From Heterodera schachtii (Eukaryota > Nematoda > Chromadorea > Rhabditida > Heteroderidae): 64,000 bases of DNA. Under the pieces are notes generated by a model, which saw only the letters and a program-made list of their open reading frames with translations, made no database searches and was not told where the DNA came from. Every line of letters begins with the position of its first letter. Positions within the stretch are counted from its first letter, which is position 1. Position numbers and translations under genes: made by a program. The DNA lies in contig SIJG01000011.1 of assembly GCA_023374025.1 (NCBI GenBank), positions 75,004 to 139,003 of the forward strand. The letters are read 5' to 3'. Positions 10,672-22,263 of the stretch are shown here, piece after piece.

Positions 10672-11660
10672 TTGTACTGTAAGAAACAGAAGCCGTTGGT
10701 TTTTTTTTTTGCTAATTTGATTGGCTCACAAATATTAATTTTACTCACAAATAAAATGCGTTTGAAGATTCAAAAAGTTTCATTTAAATATTTTTTTGAA
10801 AAAATTTGCATTATTTTAATGAACCTTGTGGACTCTGAGAATGTTTCGGACACGGTAATTAATAGGGATGGCAATTATATGTACGAAAAATTGCAAATTA
10901 TGTAAAAAGATTTTAGAAAATTGCAAAAATATGACATTTTTTTTAGCGAAAAATCGCTGCAAAGACCTGTTTTGTTTTTTTTTTGCTATAGGGCGCTTAA
11001 ATTTTTAAAATAGCAATGGAGAAAAAATTTTGGCCCTGCGAGCAAAAAAAAAAAAAAAAAAAAACAAGGTCCGGATTCGCCCCGCCGAAATTTTTTTTTC
11101 CTGGCTACGGGCTTGCATTTGATTGTAAGCCCTAATGATGTTAATATTCTTGCACTTTTTGTTTACATGCTGTATTTTTTTTATTTGATAAAAGGAAAGG
11201 TATTATTAAATTAATTACTGGTCAATTAAGTTATTCACAATGCACAGAAAATAAAAATAAGAATAATAATGACTTATGTAGGCTCAGGCGATTTCAAATG
11301 TCGGCTTTTACTTTGTAAAATTCTCCAATTAATACAAGCCAGAAAAATTATAAAATTTATTTAAAAATAATTTACCATTACATTATTATAATGTCATCGA
11401 ACGAGCTAAAAGATATATTGTATTATTTATAAAAAGCATTTGGGTAATTCAGCTGAGAGGGCAACCATTTAGAAAAATTTAATTTCTGAAAAATTATTTT
11501 TCAATTTTTTGAAGGGGTTTCAAAGCAAGGCTTATAATTAAGTAATTTTTAATTAATAAAAAATAATTAATTAATTTTAAAAATAATTTTTCATACTTTA
11601 GCAAAGAATATCGAAAAGAATTTTGCAAATATCTCTGCAGAACTCAACACGGATAAAAAC
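10672..11660 (+). pseudogene. Second, decayed copy of the chemoreceptor locus
   Basis: 10672-10905 reads as an open frame ending DTVINRDGNYMYEKLQIM and is homologous to 14585-15230. 11140-11535 repeats the segment 5' of the first receptor. 11594-11655 reads SKEYRKEFCKYLCRTQHG then a stop, a copy of the receptor tail exon (7940-8045) with a premature stop. No transmembrane exons are intact, so this is a relic. Confidence 0.65.
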
Positions 11661-13010
11661 GCTATAAATTATAATATTTTATTTGTCATCCAAATTAAAT
11701 AAATTTGAATGACTTTAAAGCATTTTTAGTGATAATTTTGCATACTGAATGCCACTTTTCATACACTTTTGTAAAAGAAACAGTGCTAATTTAATTATAA
11801 TTTATTTTTATAAAATTATTATACAGTAAGACATAACCATTTAATACACACAGCTACTATAATGCATATATTTTGGTACCATTTTTGCTTATAATTACTC
11901 TTTCATTTAGCATGTTTTTCTATATTGAACGGTGAAAATCATTTACATTAGTCCATCATATGCTGATCAACTGTTTTTCACACCTGCGCAATGATTGGTG
12001 ATCACTGATCAGTAGGAATCGGATTTTTAAGCATGAAAATTTCACGAGGTTTGAAAAAAATTCGTTTCATTTCATAGCTTTCAGAATGACTTGAAATTTT
12101 GCAGACAAAATACCTTAGTATCAAGGGCTACCAATCTGAAAAATTTCAAAATCAGGTAAGAATTTTTGAAAACCGTTATTTTTTAGTAAAATTTAAATAA
12201 ATCACGTCAGAAATTTGGCGTGAAATTTTCAACTTTTTCAAAACATATAGATTTTGAAAAAAAAAAAACTTTTGAATGTACGAAATATTATGAAATTTAT
12301 TAACAATTAACCTTATACTAAGATTTTTGTCTGCAAAATTTCAAGTCTTTCTGCTGGCAACCACGAACTGAATAAGAAGAAATTCAGGTTTTTCACACAA
12401 ATTGAGATTTTCGTGTTTAAAAATCAGGTCCCTAGTGATAGCCTGATGAAGATAAATCAGTAGGGTTAGGATTTTATATTTATTGAAAAACAAGTGTTTG
12501 AAAATGTTAATTTTGTGACTCGCTTTCAACTTTTAAGGTTGAAATTCCCACTGCATAAAAAATTGAGAAATGAAGTTTATTTCTCCTGAAATTCTTTAAT
12601 TTTAGTGATAATTGCTAAAAAAAAAAGTAAAAAATTCACATAATACAGAAAATATTTTAAGGAACAAATAATTTAAAAATTGCATTAGTTTTACTTAGAA
12701 GTTAAAAAATAAAAATTTTGAAGTAGGAAAAAACCAATTCTGGGCTTTTTTCTCCGAAAAATTTCATTGCTAATTTAAAAATTTAGCAAAAATAATATTT
12801 TCTCAAAAATTTCAAATTCCCACAAATAAAATAAATAAATAAATAATAAATTAGTAAATTCGCGTCTTCGGCATGGCTAAATAATACAAACTCCAAACAA
12901 ATAACATTAATATGTCAATGCTTTGCTTGAAAAAGACAAGAAAATGAACAACATGTTATGACATCGTTCGGCTTAATGTCATGACAACTCGTACAAAAAG
13001 CAACGCTAAA
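11660..13010. other. Gene-free region with a foldback element and duplicated flank
   Basis: 12030-12440 is an imperfect inverted repeat (gacttgaaattttgcagac at 12090 against gtctgcaaaatttcaagtc at 12331), with a core resembling the other foldback elements of the window. 12860-13010 duplicates 8590-8720, including atgtcatgacaactcgtac. No coding potential seen. Confidence 0.5.
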
Positions 13011-13179
13011 AATGGACGCACTCGTCACAAAACAAAAAGTTTTTTAAGTAAATTTCAAAAATATGAAAATATTTTAAGTTTTCTGGCGATAAACTCATAA
13101 ATTGTTTTTATTTGAGAATTTTATAAAAATTTTTGGTGTACGAATTGGCCAATTTATCCGTTTGGCCGAAGTAAAGGGA

Positions 13180-13690
13180 AAGTGCAAATGGATACTGTAT
13201 TTTTAATTGGGACAATAGGGCAGCAAGAATTTGTCAAAAAAATAATAATTGACTTAGGAATAAATTTAAAAATACCAAATTTATAATAATGTGTATTTTT
13301 TATATCTATTTGCTCTTTTTTGATAACTCGAAAAAGTGGGAACTCAGAATACAAATTCAAGAATATAATCCAGGAAATCCTTATTTTGTTTGGTATTTTC
13401 CCTGGACCTTCATTTCCTGGACAAAATCCAGGAAATCCAGGCCCAGCAAAAACGCATTTTGCCGAAAAATGGCCTGGACCTGGACCCAGGAAAAACACAG
13501 ATCCGAACTCTAAAATCCACATATATTTTTTTCTGTAAGAATAAGGCAAAAAGTGAAAACAACCGCCTAAGAATTGAAATTTTTGGAATTTTTAAAAGAA
13601 TTTTCAAAAATAATTTGGTCTCATAGTAAGGAGAAACCCAGGAAAGACACGATCCGAACTCTAAAACCACATATATTTTTTCTGTAAATT
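13180..13690. repeat. CCAGG-rich dispersed repeat, second copy, with internal tandem
   Basis: Copy of the 990-1200 block. The piece aggaaaaacacagatccgaactctaaaat...catatatttttt occurs twice (13488 and 13634), so this copy is partly tandem. The minus-strand open frames are repeat translations. Confidence 0.6.
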
Positions 13691-13811
13691 TTATAAAAAA
13701 AATGAAAAAGTAAACTGTACTTTTTTCCTTTGGTGTACCGATATTTGCGCCGCGGCACAAAACAAAAACTTTTACACTATTCAGTCCAAAATCAGTAAAA
13801 TAATCCAAAAA

Positions 13812-13925
13812 AATGTTATTGTGCCATTGCAAATTATGCGTGCTCCTCAGATTCGTACTTGAACTTTCTTTTGACATTTTTGCATATTAATTCGGGCTCG
13901 ATGATGTCGTTTGCATTTAATTTTT
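13812..13925 (+). pseudogene. Fragment of the receptor 3' end
   Basis: The sequence from atgttattgtgccattgc to gatgatgtcgtttgcattt is a near copy of 8000-8100, the last codons and 3' flank of the first receptor. It is a third trace of duplication of this locus. 13925-14585 has only AT-rich sequence and a duplicated patch at 14400-14490. Confidence 0.6.
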
Positions 13926-14758
13926 TATCAGTGATCAAGAAGAACCACCCTAGGAAAATATTTACCAAATTATCGAATTATCTTGGTTATGATTGAATAA
14001 AAAAATATTACGGCGCTAAAGTATGCCGCGCCAAAGTGACCCGACCCGATAATTAGGGACGGCAATTTACTCGAAAAATGTTGTGATGCGGACCGTTGGT
14101 TTACAAAATTCTAATTAAAAAAAATTTTATTCGCTGTTTATTTAATTTTAAATGAAATTTGGATCAAGAACTAATCATGAAAAACGAATAACTAAAATTT
14201 CGACAATTAACTATTTGAGGTTTCAATTTTCAAAGAAAAATATTATTATTTTATATACACAATTATTTAAAATTAATAAATGAATTTTAATGCAAAATTG
14301 ATTTATGCGCCATTTTTCTTTCCTAATTTTTTGTATTAAAAATGTCTTTTAGCATTTTTGGAATTTGAAAATTTTGCAACATTTTTATTAAATTATTTAA
14401 ACCTGCTTTTTTAATGGACAAAAAATTAATTTAATTTGTTTAATAGTGGTAATTTTTTGCAAAACAGAATGCCACTTTTCACGACTTTTTGTAAAACAAA
14501 CAGAATGTTCAATTACTAATTAATAATCAAATAAAACGAAAAGGTTAATTTCTTTTTTTTTTTTATTAAATTATTGTACTGTAATAAATAGAAGTCGTTA
14601 GTTTTCTTGCTAATTTGATTGGCTCACAAATTTAATTTTTCTCTCAAATAAAATGCGTCTGACGAATTCAAAAAATGTCACTTTTAATATTTTTTGACAA
14701 ATTTTCATTATTCTAATGAACCTTGTCGACTCTGCAAATGCTTCTGACACGGTAATAA

Positions 14759-15132
14759 TGTAAGGATTATTCGACGCATTTCCCTCATTTAATTATTCCT
14801 TATTGGCCATTATCAATTCAATCACATTTATCCATTTTTACACGTTTTTCCTTTTCTCATTGTAATATCTCTCCGCCCATGCTCTTCGCATTTTCTCCTT
14901 CCCCAGTGATCAGTCAGTCAGTTGTGATGGAACAGACTTCAATTATTATTCCGATTTCTCGCTTCGTTTAAATCCAACATCGAATGAATAAACACATCTT
15001 TAACAGTCAATGAGTCGTCTGGGGGTTCGGGGCTTGGTCAAAGGCGCCTTGGCTTTTCCCCATTCCCTCCCAAACTCCATCCGGGATAAACGGTGCATAG
15101 TTGGTCTGGGGGCACAGTGCGCATCCCTCACT
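14759..15132 (+). mobile_element. Truncated LTR-like insertion
   Basis: 14759-15005 starts TGTAAGG, ends TTTAACA, is pyrimidine-rich and has aataaa near its end, like an LTR of about 247 bp. Fifteen bases later TGGGGGTTCGGGGC could be a tRNA primer-binding site. The insertion interrupts a frame that is continuous at 10672-10905; flanking ATAA may be the duplication. No internal coding region remains. Confidence 0.4.
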
Positions 15133-15259
15133 ATAATATGAATAGGGATTCCTGTTACGAATACGACAAAATTTTAAAAGGTCTTTTGGAAATGGATGAA
15201 ATAAATTGGACGACAATAAACCGAAAAAAAATTCTAAATGTTAGGGAAAGAGTATGTAA

Positions 15260-15814
15260 CAGGGATGTGCCGAATCGGAATCGTAATCGTAATCGGAATC
15301 GCAATTAATCGGATTTTGGGCCATAATCGGAATCGGATAATCGTAATCTGATTTTGCCTTGAATCCGATTATTACACCCCTAAGAATTGACCTTTTGAAG
15401 GAATTTTTTTAGCGAGAATACCAATGAATTTTGAAAAAAAATGTTTTCTGAAACGAATGTTTTAATCTTATTTTAACATAATGACTGAAATTAAATTTTT
15501 CTCACAAAGCAGTGCCGGATTAATTCTCGCCGATATAATCAAGTTTTTTGTTATTTAGCAAAAATGTTTTATTGCCTGAGAATGTGGACAAACTTTTATT
15601 TTTGCATCACAATCTTAAAATTTATGATTTTGTTTATGAATAAAATTTTTGGGAAAAAATTATTTAAAAAAAATCGGAATCGTAATCGGAATCGCAATTA
15701 ATCGGATTTTGGGCCATAATCGTAATCGGTTTTAAAACCGTATCGGATTTTTGGCCATAATCGGAATCGGCGATTTAATCGGAATCGGATTTTGTCTGGC
15801 TCGGCACATCCCTG
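15260..15814. mobile_element. Non-autonomous hAT-like element 3 (TSD GTATGTAA)
   Basis: Ends CAGGGATGTGCCGA / TCGGCACATCCCTG; exact duplications GTATGTAA at 15252-15259 and 15815-15822. Subterminal runs of aatcggaatcg. The target is a splice-donor-like site right after a receptor exon ending NVRER, so the duplication recreates GTATGT on both sides. Confidence 0.87.
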
Positions 15815-16369
15815 GTATGTAACTTGCTAAAATTTTTTTAAATATATTTATAAAAATTATCTAACAAAATAATTCCAATTTTTTTTTACATATAAAATTT
15901 AATTTAAATTTTTGGCCTCATTTCCAACTTTTGTCCTTATTTTTGAGGGTTGCAAAAATTTTAGCTTTTTTTCCACAAATTTTGTCATTTTTTTCCTAAA
16001 AAGCATAAAATTATTTTTTTTAAAAACACGTGAATTTACTCGCCTCGTGTTGCCCAAAATTGGTGCCGACATTTACACAATTGAAACTCTGATTTTGCCA
16101 ATTTGTATTGCATTGTTTGTGTTCGCATATGCAAGTTCGGCACCTGTGCTTTATTTGATAAGGCATTTTTTATTTAAATTTTAACTTTAAGAATTAAATT
16201 TTAAAATTTAATTTAATTTAGTGACGTCTATCGACAGGCTTTTTGCAAGCAGTTTTGGTTCTTTAAGCAAGTGACAACTGTACAATATCTGAACAATTCT
16301 GATGATCAAAAACAGAAAAATCAGCTATTTTCAAAGAACACATCCCAGCAGAATATCCCAAAAAATTAA

Positions 16370-17189
16370 TTATTTTCCCAAAAGTCGTAAAATTAATTTA
16401 AATTCATTTAATTTGTCAATTATGATAAAATCTTTTGCTGTTAGAAAATAAAATGCAAAATTCTTTTTTGATTAATTTTTTTATTACCTAATTAATGAGT
16501 CACTACTCGCTGTTAAAAAAGAAATAATTTTGTTTTCGAGTAATTTTTATATCTACAATTTTTAATTTTTTTTTATGAAATATAAATTTAAAAATTTTGG
16601 CTTGTCCATAAGCAGAATTGTTATCAATTGGTTAACCTAGGCACTTAATCATAAATAGAAATTTTTATATTATTTTTTTATCTTCACCTTTTTAATTGAG
16701 TATCACTTAATTTTAGTTTTTCCTTTTAAATAGATAAAATTGAATTCACTTTTTTCCAGTTTTATTAAATAAAAATTAAAAAAAAGCCCAAATTGTTTTA
16801 AAAATGGTAAAATTTCATAAAAAAAATAAAGCCAAAAAAATTTCAAATTAAATTTTATCATTAAAAAAAAAATTGAATTAACGCAATTTGCCCACCCTTC
16901 TTCGTTTATTCTCATTTTGATATTAATTAATTTTTTCATTTTACCAATTAATGTCACTCATCGCCACTTTCGATAAGAAATTGATCGGTTTTCCGCGGTC
17001 CGCTTTTTAATTTGAGCAACTTTAATTGATATAAATGACTTGTGATCTGGTCAGTCCGCACAGCACTGAATTGTGTGAGTGATCACAAAAAAGTCATCAG
17101 TCCGTTCATTTTTAAATCATTTCCTTTTTTAAATTTTTTTTTTAAACAAAAATAATTTAATTATTTTAATTTAATTTTTCCCATTTTTG
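16370..17189. other. AT-rich intergenic region, 5' flank of the next gene
   Basis: No open frame of interest and no repeat of the families above. The minus-strand open frame at 16703-16957 is low-complexity (K/F/L-rich). 17040-17110 is a less AT-rich patch that may hold the promoter or 5' UTR of the gene starting at 17190. Confidence 0.4.
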
Positions 17190-19492
17190 ATGGTTAACAA
17201 TAACACTTTCCATTATAATCAATCAACCTCAACAATGGCCACCGTTTCAAATGATTATCGACAAATGAAAACAGTACCACCACCAGCAGCAAGTTCAATC
17301 AGCAGCAGAAAACCCAATGTTTGTGATTTAATTAAATACAAAAAAATTATAAATTATTATTAAATTATTTTTTTGGCAAAAAAAAAAACAATTATTTAAA
17401 ACCTTTCATTAATTTGTAAACCAAAATTATTTAACTGCAATAAGTAAATTTCGTAAAATCAGACTGAAATTAAATTTTTTGCATTGTTTAAATTAAAAAT
17501 TTGTATATTGAAAGTATCAATTAATGCAGTTAATTAAAAATGATTTTCTTTTTTAGCTGAAAGCCAAAAAATTAATGAAAAATTCGATTTCTTTCAATTT
17601 TAAAACCAATTTTTTTTTACAAAATTTGTATAAAAAGTATCAAAAAAAATGAGTTTAATTGAAAATGATTAATTTTTAGCCTAAAAATAAAAAATAAAAA
17701 TTAAAGAAAATTCGCTATTGTTTTCAAATATTAATATAATTCTGAGTTCTTGCTTAAATGATCTTTTAAATGCCATGACAGTGTATTTTTTCTAAGGCCA
17801 TCCTTGGCTTACAAAAATTCAATTTTTTCTTAAATTTTATTATTGTAATAATCAATTTCTTATTGTTTTTTAATTTAAAATTTAAACCCCAAATTTTGCT
17901 AAGGCAGAATATCAGCCAAGCAATCAGACGGGCCAAGGCAAGCGAATTGTGGACAGTTTATGGGATTTACGCTTGGATTCAATTCTTGGCGATCAGCAAA
18001 TCACTGAAGCAGTGCATCAATTAATTGTGGCACTTATCATTATTGCACTAATTTCAGCTGTTTTGGTCAGTTTCTTTTTCTTCTTTTTATTTAGATTTTT
18101 TCGAATATTTTTAAAAGTTTTAATTTAAATAATCGGTATTAATTTAATAAAATTTTCGGAATTTCGAATTCTTTTAGTCTCGAGAAAAGAATCATTTTTA
18201 GCCAAAAATTTTACACTAAAGCTCCTACAAAAAAAAAAATTATACAAAGATTTTCATTTTAAAAATTATATACCGGATTTCTTAAAATAGGGCCCCGGGG
18301 AGCTTTATTTTTGAACACCCCCCCCCCTGAAATTTCTGAAAAATATTTAATAATTAATTTTGCAAAAATTAAAATAATGGAAAACTCATAATTTCGAAAC
18401 ATTTTTAAAACCAATAAGCATTGAAATATTTTCAGGATATGTGATGAAAAAGTAAAAAATAGGTTGTTTCTCTTCCTTTTAGTATCCCTGCAAAGTTTGA
18501 TGAGCTTCTGATCATTTTTCAAAAAATTATTGGGACAAAATTTTTAAAAACTTAGAATTTAAAAAAAAAAAATTTTAAACCAACAAGCGTTGAAATATTT
18601 TCAGGGTAAGTTAGTCCTGTACCGGGGAATATGCCTATAAAATTTGGTGCGATTTTATTAATTATAGAAAGGGTTATTCGGTATTAATTTTAAAAATAAG
18701 CCTAAAAATAGGCATATTTAAAAATTTCATAAAAATTTTTTAAGATATTTAAAATTCATAAACCATTTTTAAAATCTGTGAATTACAGTTGGGAAACTCA
18801 GAATTTCAAAAAAAAAATTAAAACAATAAGTGTTGGAATATTTTCAGTTAAATTAGTCCTGTGCCGGGGAATATGCCTATAAAATTTGGTGCAACGGTTT
18901 TTTTTTTTGAAATTAAATTTTTGTATTAACTAATTTGATCATAAACTCATGGGGGTGGGAGCCGTAAATTCCGCATCCGGGCAATTCCTGACTTTTTTTG
19001 GCACAGAATTCCGCATTCCGTCGATTTATTTTGGCACAGCAATTCCGCATTTCGGCAATTTTTTTTGGGACTGCGGAACTACCCCTGATAGGTACCGGAT
19101 TTTTTTAAAATGCCTAATTCCAAAAAATTTACAGTTTTGATTATGGGAATGTGATTATGATTTGACGATTTAGGGAAAAATTATGAAAAAATTATAATTA
19201 TAATTAATTTTTATTCCCAAAAAAGAAAAACTTTTTGCTAAATTAAAATTGAATTTCAAAGATCTCAACAGTGCTTCTGTTCCGCTGTTATATGCTGTAT
19301 TGCCAAGACTTCCCAAATGTGCGCCGTTACCAAATGCCGCCGATGGGCAACGAACTTTGCCCACTGCAACAACCAACCGGCGGTTTACCCACTGTGCCAC
19401 CGCCGCTGGTGCCAAGGAATCGGAAGCAATCGGAGCGTGTCACATTTCGAACAATATTTGACGATGACTCACCGTTCATCATTAAGGTGTAG
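17190..19492 (+). CDS. Small single-pass membrane protein, 171 aa, three exons
   Basis: Exons 17190-17318, 17904-18069 and 19272-19492 join in phase (0, then 1) to 171 residues and a TAG stop. The start is the first ATG, followed by S/T/P-rich sequence. Residues 4, 10 and 50 are N-X-S/T sites. A single hydrophobic helix spans about 83-103 (LIVALIIIALISAVLVMLLF), followed by RCYMLYC and a proline-rich, basic tail ending DDSPFIIKV. No signal peptide, so N-outside topology is likely, with the glycosylation sites outside the cell. I do not recognise the family. Size and topology are those of accessory channel subunits such as nematode MPS/KCNE proteins, but no signature was seen. The acceptor of exon 2 (17903 or 17915) is uncertain; both keep the frame. 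Confidence 0.65.
18280..19095. other. Repeats inside intron 2 of the single-pass gene
   Basis: 18290-18335 is a poly-C/GGGGAGCTTTATTTT block of the G-tract family. Two copies of a unit with 'gtcctgtgccggggaatatgcctataaaatttggtgc' words lie at 18610 and 18860. 18950-19085 holds three aattccgcat words ending in acccctg, like the subterminal repeats of the hAT-like elements, but no target duplication was found. Confidence 0.45.
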
Positions 19493-19494
19493 CA

Positions 19495-20405
19495 AATTGA
19501 TTGATTGATTATTTTTTTGTAAAAATGAATAAAATTTAATTAATTTAACTAATCGATAAAATTAATTTGCCTATAATATTAAATTATTTTACACGGTTTA
19601 TTATTCCATTTTTCTGATCATAATTGTGAAAAAAAAACTTCTGAACAATTAAATAATATAAAATTACGACAAAAAAGCAAAAAAGAAGTTCTTGATTAGT
19701 TTTAAAAATTTTCATTTTAGAATAAAACTTTTAATAAATTTCAAAAAATTTTCGTCGGTTTTTTTCCGGGTAACCTTTCTGAAGAAATGGCTTGGTAGAT
19801 GAGCTATTAATTTATGGAGAAGTCAAATTTTGTTTTTATTTATTTTTTTTCATTGAACTAATTGCGGCAAACAATCCGCAGCCAAGCGACTTTGAACCCA
19901 AGACCCCCAAGGGTTCCTAAAGGATCTTAATGTATTTAAATTTATAAAATCTTAAAAATTAAACTTCTCCTATGTTAATGGCTCATCCTAAAACTATTTA
20001 TGTACCTTATGTGTTTATACTGGCTATGAATTTTTAGAAAAATTCAAAAATTTTAAATCAATTTTTTTCCGTCAATTCTGAATGTTTGAATAATTGATGA
20101 ATTTTTCAAAAATTTACTAACCATCAAAGTATCAAACACAATTCTTTCAGTCACTTATCTAATGCTGTTTAGGCTGTAAGGGATTAAAACTTTTTTTTCC
20201 CGAGCCTATTGAATGGATTTTTCTCTTTGAAGGTTCCGCCCTAAGTTTTTACCCGTAAAAGCCCAAACCTATTGGAGGTATATGTAAGCCTTTGAAGATG
20301 CCGCTTCTTAAAAAATGGAAATATGAAGAGAAACAAAAAAATTTTAAAAAATGGGTAAATTATTTAAAAACCAAAAAAATGCCACAAAAAAAGCAATGAT
20401 TGAAC
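19495..20405. other. Intergenic region without recognisable gene
   Basis: AT-rich; no exon-like frames. Short patches such as cgcagccaagcgactttgaacccaagaccccca (19880) are less AT-rich but match no RNA gene that I can fold. Confidence 0.3.
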
Positions 20406-20408
20406 GGT

Positions 20409-20512
20409 AGGGGGTCAACTGCGTCTGGCCAACTGCGTCTGAGCCAACTGCGTCTTGGGGCCAACTGCGTCTGGCCAACTGCGTCTTAGTAGTAAAAGGG
20501 CCAACTGCGTCT
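20409..20512. repeat. Minisatellite of CCAACTGCGTCT words
   Basis: Six copies of ggccaactgcgtct, irregularly spaced. It has replaced the 3' end of the truncated gene at 20547-20863, so it marks an insertion breakpoint. The word style matches the ends of the foldback elements. Confidence 0.75.
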
Positions 20513-20546
20513 CAGTTAAAAAATCAATTACCTAATACCCAAAAAT

Positions 20547-20863
20547 CTATAAAATTCGTTTCATCACATAATCCCATTCCATTCGCATAACATACAAAAG
20601 GCCAAGGTAGGCTTCATATTTGTCAGACAAAAATTGGTTTTTCTCATTAATCATTAATCCATTATCCTCGCAAAATTTGTTAAAATATTCGGGGCCTTTT
20701 GCAAGCTCAATCAATGCGTCATCTTCAATCTGAGAAATTAATTAAAAAAAAGGCTTAATTATGTCACCTAATTAGCAGAGAAACTTACGGATTCATTTCC
20801 ATTTGTAAAGGAAGAGAAAAGGCAATGATTGAATAATAAAAATATTGGAATAAAATAATCCAT
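20547..20863 (-). CDS. Truncated paralogue of the secreted repeat-module gene
   Basis: Two exons on the minus strand: 20863-20789 (25 codons, signal peptide MDYFIPIFLLFNHCLFSSF) and 20729-20547 (IEDDALIELAKGPEYF ... EAYLGLLYVMRMEW, ending in a stop). They match exons 1 and 2 of the gene at 31255-36574 in sequence, phase and intron position, and the upstream 150 bp is also related. Where the long gene has a splice donor after VVKSD, this copy reads KRIL and stops, next to the 20409 minisatellite. The product would be about 85 residues, secreted, with only the start of one half-module. It is either a pseudogene or a short secreted peptide; retention of the open frame and splice sites keeps the second option alive. 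Confidence 0.6.
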
Positions 20864-21004
20864 CTTTTATTCAAAATTATTATGAAATATGTGTATTTAG
20901 CTGGAGTTATCAATTTGAAAATGATTGATTATTACTAATGGAGGAAGTTTTCTCGATTAATTAATCAAATTGTCGACACTCGGGCGAACCATCCACTACC
21001 ATAT

Positions 21005-21125
21005 ATTTAATACCTACCGTTTTACTGAAATCGAGTCCCTGGGGGCTTTATTTTTCGACCCCCCTCAAAAGGGGGGATTTATTCAAGGGGGGTCTAATTC
21101 AGTAAGTATGGAATTTTGTAGCTTT
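21005..21125. repeat. Foldback block with poly-G/C, upstream of the truncated copy
   Basis: taccgttttactgaaat...gaccccc / ggggggatttattcaagg...attcagtaagtatgg is an imperfect inverted repeat. A relative lies at 31010-31115, in the same relative position upstream of the full-length gene, so the promoter-side sequence was duplicated with the gene. 21125-21735 holds aaaataggca-type repeat fragments and no gene. Confidence 0.5.
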
Positions 21126-21738
21126 TATACCTATTAAGTACCTAGGCAATTTTCTATTTCTCTTGCCGAAATTCGGTTTTCAATTCTTGGGCACAAAAAC
21201 GGCAAAATTGGGACCTAAAAAGGCAGAAGAAAATGGCAAAATAGGCATTAAGTAGGCACAAAAACAGGCAAATAAAATTTTTGTAAATGATTTTATGTTG
21301 CAAAATACATAAAAAAAAACTTAATAAAAACGCAATTCTGGTTATATTTCAATTGTAAATGAAATAATTTAACAAATTCAAATCAAAATTTATCAAAAAA
21401 TTATATTTTAGGGAATTAATTTTTGGGAAATTTTTTCATTTCATAGATCTTTCGAAATGGCATGAATTAAGTGTATTTCACTATAATTATCCTTTTATAT
21501 ATTTATTGGGTAAATCAATCCCTCACTATTAATTTATCTTTAAATCAATGTTTCACTAATGGGCAAATCAATTCCTCACCATTTTATTTTTAAATAGAAT
21601 TTTTGGGTAAATTATATTTTCACTATACATGCCTAGAGATCATCTTATTTCAAAAATATTTTAAAACATAATTTGTTGTAAAATATCAGCCAAAATTTAT
21701 AATAAATTGGTTCCGAAGTCATTAACCTACATATTTCC

Positions 21739-22255
21739 ATGGAGGAAGCGCATGAAGGATTTGGCAAAACTAAAAAACATTTGCGTTTTCTATTCCTTTG
21801 AAAGCATTTCGAAATTTATTTGTTTATTTCTTTCTATGCTTTCCATTAGTGAGCGGAAAATCTGCTGATTATAGCAGCTGGGATTTTGTTGAAAAGCTGG
21901 AAAATTTGGCATACATATCTGAAATTATTCCTATGGCCCAACAAGTTGGCCTGGGTTCTGACCAGGGCTCACGAAAACTCTAAAAAAAAATTTCGTATAC
22001 GAAAACGAAACGAAAAAGTGCATTCGATACGAAAACGAAACGAAAAATGAAATTTTGAAAATCGAAAACGAAAAAGAAACGAAAAAATTTTAACGGACGA
22101 AAACGAAACACGAAAACGAAACTCAAAAAGTGCCGAAAATGACGAAAACGACACGAAATTTCGTGCAGCCCTGGTTCTGACTTGCTTTTGACAATAGTTA
22201 GAAAATAGAATATCCATTTATAAAATTCTGTAAAATTTTTTCGAGAATTTTCCTC
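21739..22255 (+). pseudogene. Fragment of the module gene, 3' end and downstream exon
   Basis: 21739-21801 reads MEEAHEGFGKTKKHLRFLFL and stops, like the last residues of the full gene (36574). Downstream, 21857-22200 reads SGKSADYSSWDFVEKLENLA ... IIPMAQQVGLGSD, related to 36850-36910. It is interrupted by a hAT-like element (21963-22173) and then by the 1.4-kb insertion at 22264. Confidence 0.6.
21963..22173. mobile_element. Non-autonomous hAT-like element 4 (TSD GTTCTGAC)
   Basis: CAGGGCTCACGAAA / TTTCGTGCAGCCCTG ends; exact 8-bp duplications GTTCTGAC at 21955-21962 and 22174-22181. Filled with cgaaaacgaaac words. Same family as 61393-61585. Confidence 0.87.
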
Positions 22256-22263
22256 TTTACCAC

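Larger units (their letters stand above)
14585..16367 (+). pseudogene. Third chemoreceptor copy, with insertions
   Basis: 14640-14757 and 15133-15251 together correspond to the 10672-10905 frame (MNLVDSANASDTVI, then NRDSCYEYDKILKGLLEMDE up to ILNVRER and a GTATGT donor), split by the insertion at 14759-15132. The TM7 exon at about 16033-16168 reads KIGADIYTIETLILPICIAL and the tail exon at 16221-16367 reads SDVYRQAFCKQF to a stop at NIPKN. The join at 16168 would need a GC donor (AAG/GCATTT). The tail is longer than in the first copy. TM1-TM6 exons are not visible, so it is probably a relic. Confidence 0.55.

Noticed and set aside
15007..15216. Minus-strand 69-codon frame and a tRNA-like GGGTTCGGGG
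   Set aside because: Inside an LTR-like insertion; the GGTTC-like piece fits a primer-binding site better than a tRNA, and no cloverleaf could be drawn.
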